A stretch of 64,000 nucleotides of DNA from Actinostola sp. cb2023 (lineage: Eukaryota > Cnidaria > Anthozoa > Actiniaria > Actinostolidae), in assembly GCA_033675265.1 (NCBI GenBank), contig JAUJYZ010001505.1:309337-373336 (forward strand), written 5' to 3'. The notes beneath the pieces were generated by a model, which saw nothing but the letters and a program-made list of their open reading frames with translations, was not told the DNA's origin and made no database searches. Each line of letters opens with the position of its first letter. Positions within the stretch are counted from its first letter, which is position 1. This document shows, in pieces, positions 1-12,385 of the stretch. The position numbers were made by a program, and so were the translations under genes.

Positions 1-289
1 TAATAATATAATATAATAATAATAATAATAACAGTTTATTCAACAGTGTACAGTCAAGCAGATAATCCTATAATTAGTAACACTGTCTTGTCTGGCTATT
101 CCCGTATAAATAATACGATGTTATAGTGTTTTATTAGACTGTTTCATTAAAGTCACAATAACTACACATGTAAATCATTTATAGATATCAAAACAACACA
201 CAAGAAACCTTTAGTACTAGTGTGAGCCTGCTTTATCTAATACATATAGTTTGCTTAGCAATGTACTATAAAAGTATGTATAAAATATA
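1..289. other. AT-rich non-coding DNA with TAA microsatellite
   Basis: No gene is visible. The first 30 bases are a (TAA/TAATA)n microsatellite; the rest is AT-rich unique-looking sequence without a long open frame. Confidence 0.6.
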
Positions 290-542
290 TACACCTATTT
301 CAAAAAACGTTGGCATCTGAAATCTGAATAATCTGAATCTGAAATCTGAATCTGAAATCTTATTATTATTGTGGGCATGAGGGTATTACATGTACATGTA
401 TCTGGTAATTACTGGAATATGCCTACACGACCTTTAGACGAAGACCTGCGTTGGCGAATAGTGTGGCTACGAGTGTTTTTAGGTCACAGATTCAGATTTC
501 AGATTCAGATTTCAGATGCCAACGTTTTTTGAAATAGGTGTA
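290..542. mobile_element. TA-flanked MITE, copy 1
   Basis: The ends are inverted copies of one another: the left end reads TACACCTATTTCAAAAAACG and the right end is its reverse complement, continuing inward through GTTGGCATCTGAAATCTGAA and its partner. The dinucleotide TA borders both ends, as expected for Tc1/mariner-type target duplications. There is no coding capacity in about 250 bp. A second, more diverged copy lies at about 13134-13370, and a lone end of the same type (TTTTGAAATAGGTGTA) occurs at 62565-62580. Confidence 0.75.
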
Positions 543-1484
543 TCATATGTATATCATCTATAAGTACTTATTCTCTTAATTGTCCCTATTAAAAACAACT
601 CACCGTAGCTTAAAATCCAGTAACAAGTTCTTCGTAATTGAGCTCTATGATTTCGATATATATCGACGTAAAGGTGTATCTATATAGCTTATACTAATAA
701 ATAGATACAAGCAACTTTTATGGCTACATCAACGCGACGGAAGATGAAGTACATGATGTGAGCATCCAACTGATTTTTTAATTAAGAACGAATATAGATC
801 AAGAGCTTTAGACAATAGGTAGACATTAGGTCTGGATCACTTGAAGAACAAAGGAAGGCCGACAGTATCGCTTGATTTCTTTAGACGTCATTTCCGGCCT
901 CGATCGTGAGGAATATTCATCAGCAGAATTGCATCTTTTCCGATAGAATACTCTCTGATTGATAATACATGGAGGGCAGTGTTTGCCACTCAGTCGAAGA
1001 TAAATAATGAGATTCAAAGAGTTTTAACAGCTGATTGAATCCAAGCAATCAAAGTAACTTACGGAGTCTATATATTGTTCTCTTCTTATTACTTTGCCCG
1101 AAGGCAATTGCTTGCATGAGTACTTTCAATATCCGTCAATATATCAAAAATAGTCAGTATATCGAAGACCTTTCTAGAAAAAAATTAGTATACATCATCG
1201 GTACTCTTCGTGAGTCAAGAAGAGAGGCAATGACTGAATAATAAAAAATTAACGATGAAATCATGAATTATTTAAAGTTAATAAGTTCTCTAAAATACTA
1301 ATACACTGGGGAAAACATACGCTCTTGGCCTGTGTCAATTTCGTGTAAATTGTATTTAAATTCTGTGTAAATTTAGTGTAAATTATATATGGTTATATGG
1401 CTTTGCACATTTACACACAATTTACACGAGTTTGCACTGAATTTAGCGTGCGTTGTATTCTAGTTGAGTTCCACTGAGCTTTCG
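543..1484. other. Intergenic DNA without a supported gene
   Basis: Only short open frames occur (about 60-68 codons). One plus-strand frame at 1035-1241 has a hydrophobic, signal-like stretch but begins with TTG and has no other support. A possible splice-donor-like GTAAGT lies on the minus strand near 1059-1064. Near 1340-1440 are loose repeats of the TGTGTAAATTT type. Confidence 0.5.
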
Positions 1485-2055
1485 TGATGAGATGTTCCAT
1501 CTTCCATGATGAGAAGTTCCATATCTTCCATAATGAGATGTTCCATCTTCCATGATGAGATGTTCCATATCTTCCATGATGAGATGTTCCATCTTCCATG
1601 ATGAGATGTTCCATATCTTCCATGATGAGAACTTCCATATCTTCCATGATGAGATGTTCCATATCTTCCATGATGAGATGTTCCATCTTCCATGATGAGG
1701 CTAGATGTTCCATCTTCCATGATGCGAGATGTCTTCCATTATAAGATGTTCCATCTTCCATGATGAGATGTCTTCCATTATAAGATGTTCCATCTTCCAT
1801 GATGAGATGTTCCATCTTCCATAATGAGATGTTCCATCTTCCATGATGTGGTGTTCCATCTTCCATGATGAGATGTTCCATCTTCCATGATGAGGTGTTC
1901 CATCTTCCATGATTAGAAGTTCTGTCTTCCATAATGAGATGTTCAATCTTCATTTATTATAATGAGATGTTCCATCTTCCATAACGATATGATCCATCTT
2001 CCATTATATGAGATGTTCCATCTTCCACAATTAAAATGAGGTGTCTTCCATAATG
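1485..2055. repeat. Minisatellite, about 22-bp unit
   Basis: About 25 head-to-tail copies of a unit close to ATGAGATGTTCCATCTTCC plus 2-3 bases, with 22- and 25-bp variants (the longer form contains CCATATCTTCC). Because frames drift between variants, several open frames up to 180 codons run through it in a low-complexity pattern on the minus strand; none is a credible gene. It lies about 120 bp beyond the stop codon of the large membrane-protein gene, so it may fall in that gene's 3' UTR or just downstream. Confidence 0.85.
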
Positions 2056-2176
2056 AGATTTAGAGGTTATGTCCAGCTTTCGTGTAATAGAATGCAATCG
2101 TTCGTTATCTCTATGATGAGATCGATGATAGGCAATGCCGAAGAGGTTGACTTTATTGTCTGGCAAAAGGGTACGG

Positions 2177-5100
2177 TCAACGCTGCATGGTGCAGTTCTC
2201 TTCGTCAAAGGAATTTAGCAAAGGTTGATAGCCGTCATCTTCGCTAATGAATTCCAGAGGTGGATCATTGCTTGACCTTTTAGGGAAAATACATCGATTA
2301 AGTTTAATCAGCAACCGCACTACTTGAGAGATTACAGCTGCAACAACCAGTATCACTAAAGCACAGGGCGGGGCAGCAAGGAGTAAATAATTCATCACCT
2401 CAAGCCCGCTGATTAGTGTCTTCATTGGACTTTTAGAAACAATACCTTCAGTGATGAGTACAGATTTACACAAATTGGTGGTTGCTATAACAACATGTAT
2501 AAACAAAAATGTCAGAGCGAGAACATTTGCTTTGTTGTCCCTATAAGGCATGATGAGGACATTGTGCATAAGTATTACGACGCATATTATGGTCATTAAG
2601 AAAAGACGAAGCACAGGCATTGCCACAAAGGAGTACAGGCACAGAAGCACAAGGCGACGACCTATCAGAATGCTGTCCCAGTACAAGGCGCCATTGGACT
2701 GGCTATTTGCTGATCTAAAAGGACCCTCAATAACTTGTACTAGGGATTCCGTTGTTTCTTGATCCCGGTAACTTGTATATCCTACTGTCATTCGGTGTTG
2801 GCCATTCTTTTGCGAGCATCGTTTGCGAAGCCAATGCAATAAAAATGGAAGAGGCACAAAGCAAGCTCCAACAAAGTGCCAGGCGCTGATCTCTTGACGT
2901 CGTAACTTCGATGTGCCTATCAACAGAACAACAAGAAATGGAACCACAAAAATGATGTTGTAGGCGATCAAGGAGTACTGCCACCAATGGACCCAACACG
3001 TGACGTTACCATCCAGAAACAGACGCCACTTTGTGCGACCATTGATTCTCAGAGGTGTGCAATTTAATAGTTCCAATGAGGTGTGCCCAAGTCGTTCGTA
3101 TCCAAGTAGTAGAATCTCGATGATGGATGCAATGTACGGAGCAAAGAGTGGTCTGGTTTTCTTTGTGGTCAAACATACGAGGCAGTGTAGAAAATAGAAT
3201 GCCAACACAACCACCATGGCTGCAAAAACTTGTATGGAACGAAACAGCTCTTTTGTAACGGCATTCAAACCGGGAAACGGACACCCTGAGGAAGTGTCTA
3301 TTTGTTCAATCTCAAAGTTAAAAAACGATATTATAGATGAAATAACCAAGCTGTCGTGTACGATTTTGTAGCAAGGCTGCAGGGTTAGGAGCTCGGCTAT
3401 TTGATAGAAGTAAAATATGATCTTAGAGTAACCGCTACCACCACCGTGTTTATTGGTCATTGGTAAACCTCTATTGTTCAGTACGGACCTTTTCTTCTTA
3501 AACCAAAGTACTTTATCCATGAAAATTTGGCTAATTGAAGGTCTAAAAATAACATAAATTGCCATAATAGTCGAATAAACACCAACAATCACCCAGAACC
3601 ACCCTTGGTTACACTCATTTATGGAACGACAGTTACGGTTGAACATGCTTTCTGTAAACCCTTCCTTACATGATCCACACATGATTCCAGATCGATTTCC
3701 ATAGCAACTGTTGTATATTCCAGAGTTTGCGCTCGATTTAGGTACTCGACAGTACTTTTCAGGGCATCTTGTAAAATTGAGTTCTGGAGGATCTTGGCCA
3801 TTGGAAGCCAAGTAGCCCCAATAGTCTCGACTGGTTTCTATTTTCCAAGTGCAGTTGGCTCCAAAAGGGCACCGAAAACATGTTGTTGGTGTTGCTTTCA
3901 ACGTAGAGCCGTGGAATGATCCTCTTTGAAGACTGTACGAACCCTCTGCACACATGATGCAAGTAAATTTCAGCCGAGTGATATTCGAAGTGCAGTGGTC
4001 CCGTGTAAGGTTTGGCTGATGGACGCGTGAAAGGTTCTCAAATATCATAGAGCTTCCCACTGGGCACAACAAGTCGGTCTTGTGGTCAAAATACACAAAA
4101 CCGCCATTCTGAATTGTGAAGAGTGGACTCTTCACTCTCGTCGAGACGTTGGATACAAAACTGGAATTTATCAGCACCAATGGGCCTTTAGCTCCTGCAT
4201 ATACAAACTGCATGAGTTTTTCTCCGTCTCGAATTCCTGAAACTTGTCTTTGGGTTTGAATGAATATAGAGTTTTGAATCTTCAAGCTAGCTGTTCCTTG
4301 ATCTTCCACGTAGATATGACCACCAATCATGGGATGACGGGAGAAGTTGTTTCTGAACTTACACCTACTAAACGAGGTGTTGCCACTGGATAGGTATAGT
4401 AAGGACAAGGAGCCAGTGTTGTTCTCAAAGGTAACCTCTTCAAAAGAGATTGTATTGTTATATTGATATACAGGAAATGTCGTACAACCTTGAGGATTCT
4501 TCTCAACATCTTCTGGCATGTAGAATAATAATAAACTATTGATACTTCGGCTTATACCAGGTTTTTGATAGTTGTCCTTAAAAACAGATCGGCGTATTTG
4601 GACACTAATGCGGCCTCGATGAGAAGCATAAATCCCCAAAAGAAAGCTGCGAGAATTTCTCAGTGAATTAGACAAGAAACGAACTCCATCAAGCACGACT
4701 TTCCCAGACGTAAATATTCCTTTTTTCTTCACGGACTTAAGGGTTATTGAAATGATTTTGTCAAAGTTGTTATTACTGAATGTAGTGTTGCTCACACGCA
4801 TGTTTAGGATCTCGGGGTGCGTGTTGTAGAGAGCTACTGACATCTCGTTGCGCGTAAACGTTGAGTCGCGAATGAAGAGCGACGTATTCTGGAATTTTGT
4901 GGTCCTGTTTGTTATAAAGTACCAAGCATTAACGCAGAATTCTCTGTTATTATCACAAGTGAGATTTTGGATGTTGATCACCTTTACATTGTTTATTGCC
5001 ATGGCACCTTTGTTGTCATCAAATCTTGAATTGAAGATGTTTAAACTTGATTTTCTCATCACTTGTGGAATAATGACCGCAATTGTAAAAGCTGCAATTT

Positions 5101-6477
5101 CAGAAGACTGTGGAGAAACGTTACTGGTAAACTTTGAGTTTCTGATTGTTACATCTAGAGTTCCTACAATTGGCAGTGCTTTGATTTTGTGTTCAATGAA
5201 AACGACAGATCCGTTAGAATTTCGAGAAAAAAGAGAATTCTGGATATCAACGCGAATGTCTTTGACTGATTTGAGGCAAATGCCAGCATGCCTTTTCTTA
5301 CAACGTTCACTCTTTCTTTCACACGGATCATCGCAGTGTTCCACAGCTAAACCATCGATCGTAGCATGAAGGTTGGACACTTTCTCGACAGAGAGGACAC
5401 ACCCACTTTTGCTGCCACGTGAGTTCTTGATAGTAACATTGACGAGCCTCAAGTTCACGATTCTTCGATACCCTTTGACGATGTGCAATACAGCACCTTT
5501 GGTGGCCACATTCCTGGAAAAGTTCGAGTCAATTAATGTAACATTAATTACGGTTTCTCCTTTCTTCGATGCTGCCATGTACATCACACCTCCTTCTATA
5601 TTTACACGGTGTCCATGGAAACTTGATTTGTACACGTATGTGTTGCTATGACGACAGACGATTCCTAGAAATCTCATGTTTGTGTTATGTTCACTTTTTA
5701 CATGAGCAAACGTGAGCTGGATTCTGTGAGCGCTCACCATTAGAATACTGTTTCTGATGGGATAAGCTGTTTTTGTTCCTTCAAAGCGCGTGTCAATATA
5801 TCCTGCTGATTTAGTGTTGTTGATAGCTGTAACATTTCTCCATGTCGACAATACCGAAATAGGCGTACAACGAATGGATCTTGAGCCTTGTATATTAACC
5901 AATCCACCGGCTAAAATATAGTTCTCTTGGAAGGATACGTTTTGTAGGTTCACAACTACGGAGTTACATGTTCGTCCATTGTCAGCATTTATGTGCACAC
6001 AGCCCGTATTTCTTTTGAACGCAGAGTTGATCACATTCAAGAGATACAACAGGACGCGCTTTGATATCTTTATATCGATGGATGGTGATGATTCCAGAAA
6101 CGTACAGTTGTTGAATACAGCGAGTGTGTCTTCCAAAGTAATCACGGTTTTCTTAAACGTTATTTCGTTGATGGTGACGTTGATGTGAGTGGTCTCAAGG
6201 GCTTTGAATGTTATTCCATCCGGACACGAAAAGTGAGCAGGTTTCTCATTGTAGCTTTGTAGGAAAAAGCTTTTCTGAACTATTAATTCCTTTCTATTGG
6301 ACTCACAGGAATAAGGCCTTTGCTCTGTTCCTTCGCCATCGATGTACAGGTGGCCTCCCCAAGAAAGTTTCGCCAAACCATTTTCTAAGGTCTTACACGG
6401 CGATTGCTTTGTGCCACATGTGTTTGTAATATTTCCTCGAATCTTGGAGACAAAAATGGTGGCGTTGTGCTCTGTAA
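2177..6477 (-). CDS. Beta-helix ectodomain plus multi-pass membrane protein (large terminal exon)
   Basis: A 1,399-codon uninterrupted frame encodes a surface protein. Residues 1-800 have many N-glycosylation sequons and repeated short motifs of the type 'NSxFxxN', 'LxNVxFxxN' typical of right-handed parallel beta-helix folds. Residues about 805-925 are Cys-rich (CIMCAEGSYS, CFRCPFGANC, CGSCKEGF). From about 925 to 1360 there are roughly seven or eight hydrophobic segments (first: GWFWVIVGVYSTIMAIYVIF), then a short acidic cytoplasmic tail. The frame's nominal first codon at 6376 is TTG, not ATG. The same frame stays open upstream with CGTKQSPCKTLENG to a strong 3' splice site (TTTTTTTAG, AG at 6478-6479), so this is the last, very large exon and a signal-peptide exon is expected further right. 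It resembles a lineage-expanded type of protein in anthozoan genomes. Ligand and function are unknown. Confidence 0.75.
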
Positions 6478-6884
6478 CTAAAAAAAGACATTCGTCAGAT
6501 GTTAGATTTGTTGATCTTGGAACTTCACTGCTACGCTATATCAGGGGTTTGGGAGGGAGGAATTCGTGTTCGTTTTAAAGTAATAATAATAATAATAATA
6601 ATAATCATCATCATCCAAGAAGCCGCGTCAATAATGTCTGCCGGGAAGAGTGTTAAAGTTTGACTATATTATTATATATTTTTCCAGAAAGAATATAATT
6701 ATCAGATTCACTTGCAATAGCTTTTAGCCATGTATAAGCCATGTAGAAAAAGTTGCTTGTGCATGGCTGCAAAATCCACGGCGAAAAATGTGTGATATTT
6801 GGGATATATACCACCATAGTTAGTAAATAATAGCAACTGAAATGGTTATGAAGCTCGGCAAACTTCATAACCTTTTGAATGCCA
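6478..6884. other. Probable intron of the beta-helix gene
   Basis: No exon is recognised. There is a short (TAA)n microsatellite at 6581-6605 and a hairpin at 6844-6872 (GGTTATGAAG and its reverse complement) just before the satellite block. If the splice acceptor at 6478-6479 is used, the satellite would lie inside or upstream of the intron. Confidence 0.4.
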
Positions 6885-7400
6885 AGGACGTATATATATA
6901 TACGTCCTCAAACACGTGTGTGAGCTACTTAGGACTGTATACGTCCTCGTCAAACACGTGTGTGAGCTACTTAGGACGTATATATACGTTCTTAAACACG
7001 TACGCGTTTGTGACCTACTTAGGACGTATATATACGTCCTCAAACACGTGTGTGAGCTACTTAGGACGTATATATACGTCCTCAAACACGTGTGTGAGCT
7101 ACTTAGGACGTATATATACGTCCTCAAACACGTGTGTGAGCTACTTAGGACGTATCTACGTCCTCAAACACGTGTGTGAGCTACTTAGGACGTATATATA
7201 CGTCCTCAAACACGTGTGTGAGCTACTTAGGACGTATATATACGTCCTCAAACACGTGTGTGAGCTACTTAGGACGTATCTACGTCCTCAAACGTTAACA
7301 CGTGTGTGAGCTAATTAGGACGTATATATACGTCCTCAAACATGTGTGTGAGCTACTTAGGACGTATATATACGTCCTCAAGCACGTGTATGAGCTACTT
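6885..7400. repeat. 42-bp palindromic satellite, array 1
   Basis: About 12 tandem units of 42 bp. Each unit is AGGACGTATATATACGTCCT, a perfect 20-bp palindrome, followed by 22 bp beginning CAAACACGTGTGTGAGCTAC, which holds the palindrome ACACGTGT and an E-box CACGTG. A few units are shortened (GGACGTATCTACGTCC) or lengthened. The unit length is a multiple of three and free of stops in several frames, which generates spurious open frames on both strands. Confidence 0.95.
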
Positions 7401-7918
7401 AGTAGTAGTAGTAGTAGTATAACTTTATTTATTCACGGTAAAATCATCAGGATTTACAACTTTTAGATAATAAAAATAACTAATATAATAACTACAATAA
7501 CAAATTCTATAACTATAAAATATTAAAAACAAAAGAACCTGCTTTACATGAATGCCGTGCTTCTACTTAATATGGCTAATTGGTAGAGAAGAAACTGCTG
7601 CAGCCTGAGCGAAAATTGCTTAGAGTTCTGGCCTGCCGCAACTCCACAGGGAGGCTATTCCACAACACCGCACCACTATAACTAAAGCTATTTTTTAGGA
7701 AGTTAGTGCGAGGAAATGGAATAGCGAGTTTGCTCTCGGTGTCTCTTAGAGAATAATTTGAAACGCTGCTACGGTCAATACATTTTGTGCAAAGGTAGTC
7801 GGGGGCGAGCCCATTAACCGATTTGTAAACCATGACAGCTTTGTGAACTTGGCGTTGTGTTTCAAGTTTTGCCAGTCAAGTTCCTCGAAAAGACGATCGA
7901 CATTAGTGTCATAGCTTG
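7401..7918 (-). mobile_element. CR1/L2-like LINE 3' end, fragment 1
   Basis: On the minus strand an 85-codon frame at 7576-7833 matches the C-terminus typical of CR1/L2-type reverse transcriptase ORFs (MVYKSVNGLAPDYLCTKC, then AVLWNSLPVELRQA). Downstream on that strand comes an AT-rich 3' UTR ending in a (TAC)n tail, seen on the plus strand as (TAG)n at 7400-7420. It is 5'-truncated and lacks the catalytic RT core. Three further copies share the same two junctions with the 42-bp satellite. Confidence 0.8.
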
Positions 7919-8423
7919 ACGTATATATACGTCCTCAAGCACGTGTATGAGCTACTTAGGACGTATATATACGTCCTCAAGCACGTGTGTGAGCTACTTA
8001 GGACGTATATATACGTCCTCAAACACGTGTATGAGCTACTTAGGACGTATATATACGTCCTCAAACACGTGTGTGAGCTACTTAGGACGTTTATATACGT
8101 CCTCAAACACGTGTGTGAGCTACTTAGGACGTCTATATACGTCCTCAAACACGTGTGTGAGCTACTGAGGACGTATATATACGTCCTCAAACACGTGTTT
8201 GAGCTACTTAGGACGTATATATACGTCCTCAAACACGTGTGTGAGCTACTTAGGACGTATATATACGTCCTCAAACACGTGTGTGAGCTACTTAGGACGT
8301 ATCTACGTCCTCAAACGTTAACACGTGTGTGAGCTAATTAGGACGTATATATACGTCCTCAAACATGTGTGTGAGCTACTTAGGACGTATATATACGTCC
8401 TCAAGCACGTGTATGAGCTACTT
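7919..8423. repeat. 42-bp palindromic satellite, array 2
   Basis: About 12 units of the same 42-bp satellite. It carries a characteristic order of variants (GTGTATGAG, GGACGTTTATATACG, GGACGTCTATATACG, CTACTGAGG, GTGTTTGAG) that recurs in arrays 3 and 4, showing that blocks were duplicated as larger segments. Confidence 0.95.
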
Positions 8424-8943
8424 AGTAGTAGTAGTAGTAGTATAACTTTATTTATTCACGGTAAAATCATCAGGATTTACAACTTTTAGATAATAAAAAT
8501 AACTAATATAATAACTACAATAACAAATTCTATAACTATAAAATATTAAAAACAAAAGAACCTGCTTTACATGAATGCCGTGCTTCTACTTAATATGGCT
8601 AATTGGTAGAGAAGAAACTGCTGCAGCCTGAGCGAAAATTGCTTAGAGTTCTGGCCTGCCGCAACTCCACAGGGAGGCTATTCCATAACACCGCACCACT
8701 ATAACTAAAGCTATTTTTTAGGAAGTTAGTGCGAGGAAATGGAATAGCGAGTTTGCTCTCGGTGTCTCTTAGACTGAATAATTTGAAACGCTGCTACGGT
8801 CAATACATTTTGTGCAAAGGTAGTCGGGGGCGAGCCCATTAACCGATTTGTAAACCATGACAGCTTTGTGAACTTGGCGTTGTGTTTCAAGTTTTGCCAG
8901 TCAAGTTCCTCGAAAAGACGATCGGCATTAGTGTCATAGCTTG
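8424..8943 (-). mobile_element. CR1/L2-like LINE 3' end, fragment 2
   Basis: Near-identical to fragment 1, offset by about 1,024 bp. It carries small indels relative to fragment 1, for example AGACTGAATAA in place of AGAGAATAA, which breaks the short C-terminal frame. It has the same (TAG)n start and the same junction CTTGACGTATATATACG to the satellite. Confidence 0.8.
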
Positions 8944-10118
8944 ACGTATATATACGTCCTCAAGCACGTGTATGAGCTACTTAGGACGTATATATACGTC
9001 CTCAAGCACGTGTGTGAGCTACTTAGGACGTATATATACGTCCTCAAACACGTGTATGAGCTACTTAGGACGTATATATACGTCCTCAAACACGTGTGTG
9101 AGCTACTTAGGACGTTTATATACGTCCTCAAACACGTATGTGAGCTACTTAGGACGTCTATATACGTCCTCAAACACGTGTGTGAGCTACTGAGGACGTA
9201 TATATACGTCCTCAAACACGTGTTTGAGCTACTTAGGACGTATATATACGTCCTCAAACACGTGTGTGAGCTACTTAGGACGTATATATACGTCCTCAAA
9301 CACGTGTGTGAGCTACTTAGGACGTATATATACGCCCTCAAACACGTGTGTGAGCTACTTAGGACGTATATATACGTCCTCAAACACGTGTGTGAGCTAC
9401 TTAGGACGTATATATACGTCCTCAAACACGTGTGTGAGCTACTTAGGACGTATATATACGTCGTCCTCAAACACGTGTGTGAGCTACTTAGGACGTATAT
9501 ATACGTCATCAAACACGTGTGTGAGCTACTTAGGACGTATACGTCCTCAAACACGTGTGTCAGCTACTTAGGACGTTTATATACGTCCTGAATCACCGTG
9601 TGTGACCTACTTAGGACGTATATATACGTCCTCAAACACGTGTGTGAGCTACTTAGGACGTATATATACGTCCTCAAACACGTGTGTGAGCTACTTAGGA
9701 CGTATATATACGTCCTCAAACACGTGTGTGAGCTAATTAGGACGTATATATACGTCCTCAAACACGTGTGTGAGCTACTTAGGACGTATATATACATCCT
9801 CAAAACACGTGTGTGAGCTACTTATGACGTATATATACGTCCTCAAACACGTGTGTGAGCTACTTAGGACGTATATATACGTCCTCAAACACGTGTGTGA
9901 GCTACTTAGGACGTATATATACGTCCTCAAACACCGTGTGTGAGCTACTTAGGACGTATATATACGTCCTCAAGCACGTGTGTGAGCTACTTAGGACGTA
10001 TATATACGTCCTCAAACACGTGTGTGAGCTACTTAGGACGTATATATACGTCCTCAAACACGTGTGTGAGCTACTTAGGACGTATATATACGTCCTCAAG
10101 CACGTGTATGAGCTACTT
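8944..10118. repeat. 42-bp palindromic satellite, array 3
   Basis: About 28 units. Both strands contain open frames across the array (up to about 216 codons) because 42 is divisible by three. The periodic 14-residue products (for example TYIYVLKHVCELLR) have no sign of selection and mirror one another on the two strands. Confidence 0.95.
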
Positions 10119-10642
10119 AGTAGTAGTAGTAGTAGTAGTATAACTTTATTTATTCACGGTAAAATCATCAGGATTTACAACTTTTAGATAATAAAAATAA
10201 CTAATATAATAACTACAATAACAAATTCTATAACTATAAAATATTAAAAACAAAAGAACCTGCTTTACATGAATGCCGTGCTTCTACTTAATATGGCTAA
10301 TTGGTAGAGAAGAAACTGCTGCAGCCTGAGCGAAAATTGCTTAGAGTTCTGGCCTGCCGCAACTCCACAGGGAGGCTATTCCATAACACCGCACCACTAT
10401 AACTAAAGCTATTTTTTAGGAAGTTAGTGCGAGGAAATGGAATAGCGAGTTTGCTCTCGTGTGTCTCTTAGACTGAATAATTTGAAACGCTGCTACGGTC
10501 AATACATTTTGTGCAAAGGTAGTCGGGGGCGAGCCCATTAACCGATTTGTAAACCATGACAGCTTTGTGAACTTGGCGTTGTGTTTCAAGTTTTGCCAGT
10601 CAAGTTCCTCGAAAAGACGATCGGCATTAGTGTCATAGCTTG
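10119..10642 (-). mobile_element. CR1/L2-like LINE 3' end, fragment 3
   Basis: Third copy of the same LINE 3' fragment with (TAG)n at its left and the same junction to the satellite at its right. It carries a frame-breaking one-base change (CTCTCGTGTGTC) relative to the other copies. Confidence 0.8.
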
Positions 10643-10688
10643 ACGTATATATACGTCCTCAAGCACGTGTATGAGCTACTTAGGACGT
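10643..10688. repeat. 42-bp satellite, single interrupted unit
   Basis: One unit follows LINE fragment 3 and is cut by the foldback element that begins at 10689. Confidence 0.85.
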
Positions 10689-11131
10689 TAATCATATTCA
10701 TTTTGAAATCACTAGTAAATCCTGCAATCTGATTGGCTAAAAATGGTGCGATTAAATCATTAATTGCACTATTTTGGATCATTAATTGCACCAATTTTTT
10801 TTTTTTTTAAATTTTCGCACAGAAACTCTAATTTTATTAAATTCAAACGATTCTTCATAAAAAGTAATTTGTAATTTAGAATGAAAGAGTTGTATTTTAG
10901 GCATCAAAATTATTCTTATTATTGCAACTTACCACCTAAATATAACGAGTGTATTTGAAAAGATTTCAAAATGAATATGATTAATAGGTAATTGAACTTC
11001 GTGTCGTGCAATTTTGGTCTGAAATCATACTCGTGATAACAAATTGCACTCCCGCTACGCGGTCGTGCAATTTTGTAATCACTCGTATGATTTCAGACCA
11101 AATTGCACTCCACTCAGTTCTATTACCATTA
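10689..11131. mobile_element. 443-bp composite foldback element, copy 1
   Basis: The element consists of two adjacent palindromes. The first runs between TAATCATATTCATTTTGAAA and its reverse complement near 10964-10985. The second runs from about 10988 to 11131, with arms containing GGTCTGAAATCATACTCGTG and a near-reverse complement. A second copy of exactly the same length sits in opposite orientation at 58020-58462, so the composite is a family in its own right. No protein is encoded. Confidence 0.75.
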
Positions 11132-12385
11132 CATATATACGTCCTCAAGCACGTGTGTGAGCTACTTAGGACGTATATATACGTCCTCAAACACGTGTAT
11201 GAGCTACTTAGGACGTATATATACGTCCTCAAACACGTGTGTGAGCTACTTAGGACGTTTATATACGTCCTCAAACACGTATGTGAGCTACTTAGGACGT
11301 CTATATACGTCCTCAAACACGTGTGTGAGCTACTGAGGACGTATATATACGTCCTCAAACACGTGTTTGAGCTACTTAGGACGTATATATACGTCCTCAA
11401 ACACGTGTGTGAGCTACTTAGGACGTATATATACGTCCTCAAAACACGTGTGTGAGCTACTTAGGACGTATATATACGTCCTCAAACACGTGTGTGAGCT
11501 ACTTAGGACGTATATATACGTCCTCAAACACGTGTGTGAGCTACTTAGGACGTATATATACGTCATCAAACACGTGTGTGAGCTACTTAGGACGTATATA
11601 TACGTCCTCAAAACACGTGTGTGAGCTACTTAGGACGTATATATACGCCCTCAAACACGTGTGTGAGCTACTTAGGACGTATATATACGTCCTCAAACAC
11701 GTGTGTGAGCTACTTAGGACGTATATATACGTCCTCAAACACGTGTGTGAGCTACTTAGGACGTATATATACGTCATCAAACACGTGTGTGAGCTACTTA
11801 GGACGTATACGTCCTCAAACACGTGTGTCAGCTACTTAGGACGTTTATATACGTCCTGAATCACCGTGTGTGACCTACTTAGGACGTATATATACGTCCT
11901 CAAACACGTGTGTGAGCTACTTAGGACGTATATATACGTCCTCAAACACGCGTGTGAGCTACTTAGGACGTATATATACGTCCTCAAACACGTGTGTGAG
12001 CTACTTAGGACGTATATATACGTCCTCAAACACGTGTGTGAGCTACTTAGGACGTATATATACATCCTCAAACACGTGTGTGAGCTACTTATGACGTATA
12101 TATACGTCCTCAAACACGTGTGTGAGCTACTTAGGACGTATATATACGTCCTCAAACACGTGTGTGAGCTACTTAGGACGTATATATACGTCCTCAAAAC
12201 ACCGTGTGTGAGCTACTTAGGACGTATATATACGTCCTCAAGCACGTGTGTGAGCTACTTAGGACGTATATATACGTCCTCAAACACGTGTGTGAGCTAC
12301 TTAGGACGTATATATACGTCCTCAAACACGTGTGTGAGCTACTTAGGACGTATATATACGTCCTCAAGCACGTGTATGAGCTACT
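11132..12385. repeat. 42-bp palindromic satellite, array 4
   Basis: About 30 units with the same block of variants seen in arrays 2 and 3, including occasional one-base insertions (CAAAACACG) and units reading TACATCC or GTCATC. Confidence 0.95.

Noticed and set aside
1035..1241. Plus-strand frame with a hydrophobic leader
   Set aside because: Begins with TTG, the only ATG follows the hydrophobic stretch, and nothing supports a downstream exon.
1411..2208. Minus-strand frames of up to 180 codons over the 22-bp minisatellite
   Set aside because: Low-complexity translation of a tandem repeat, in several competing frames.
4848..5369. Plus-strand frame of 173 codons
   Set aside because: It is the antisense shadow of the beta-helix gene and has no features of its own.
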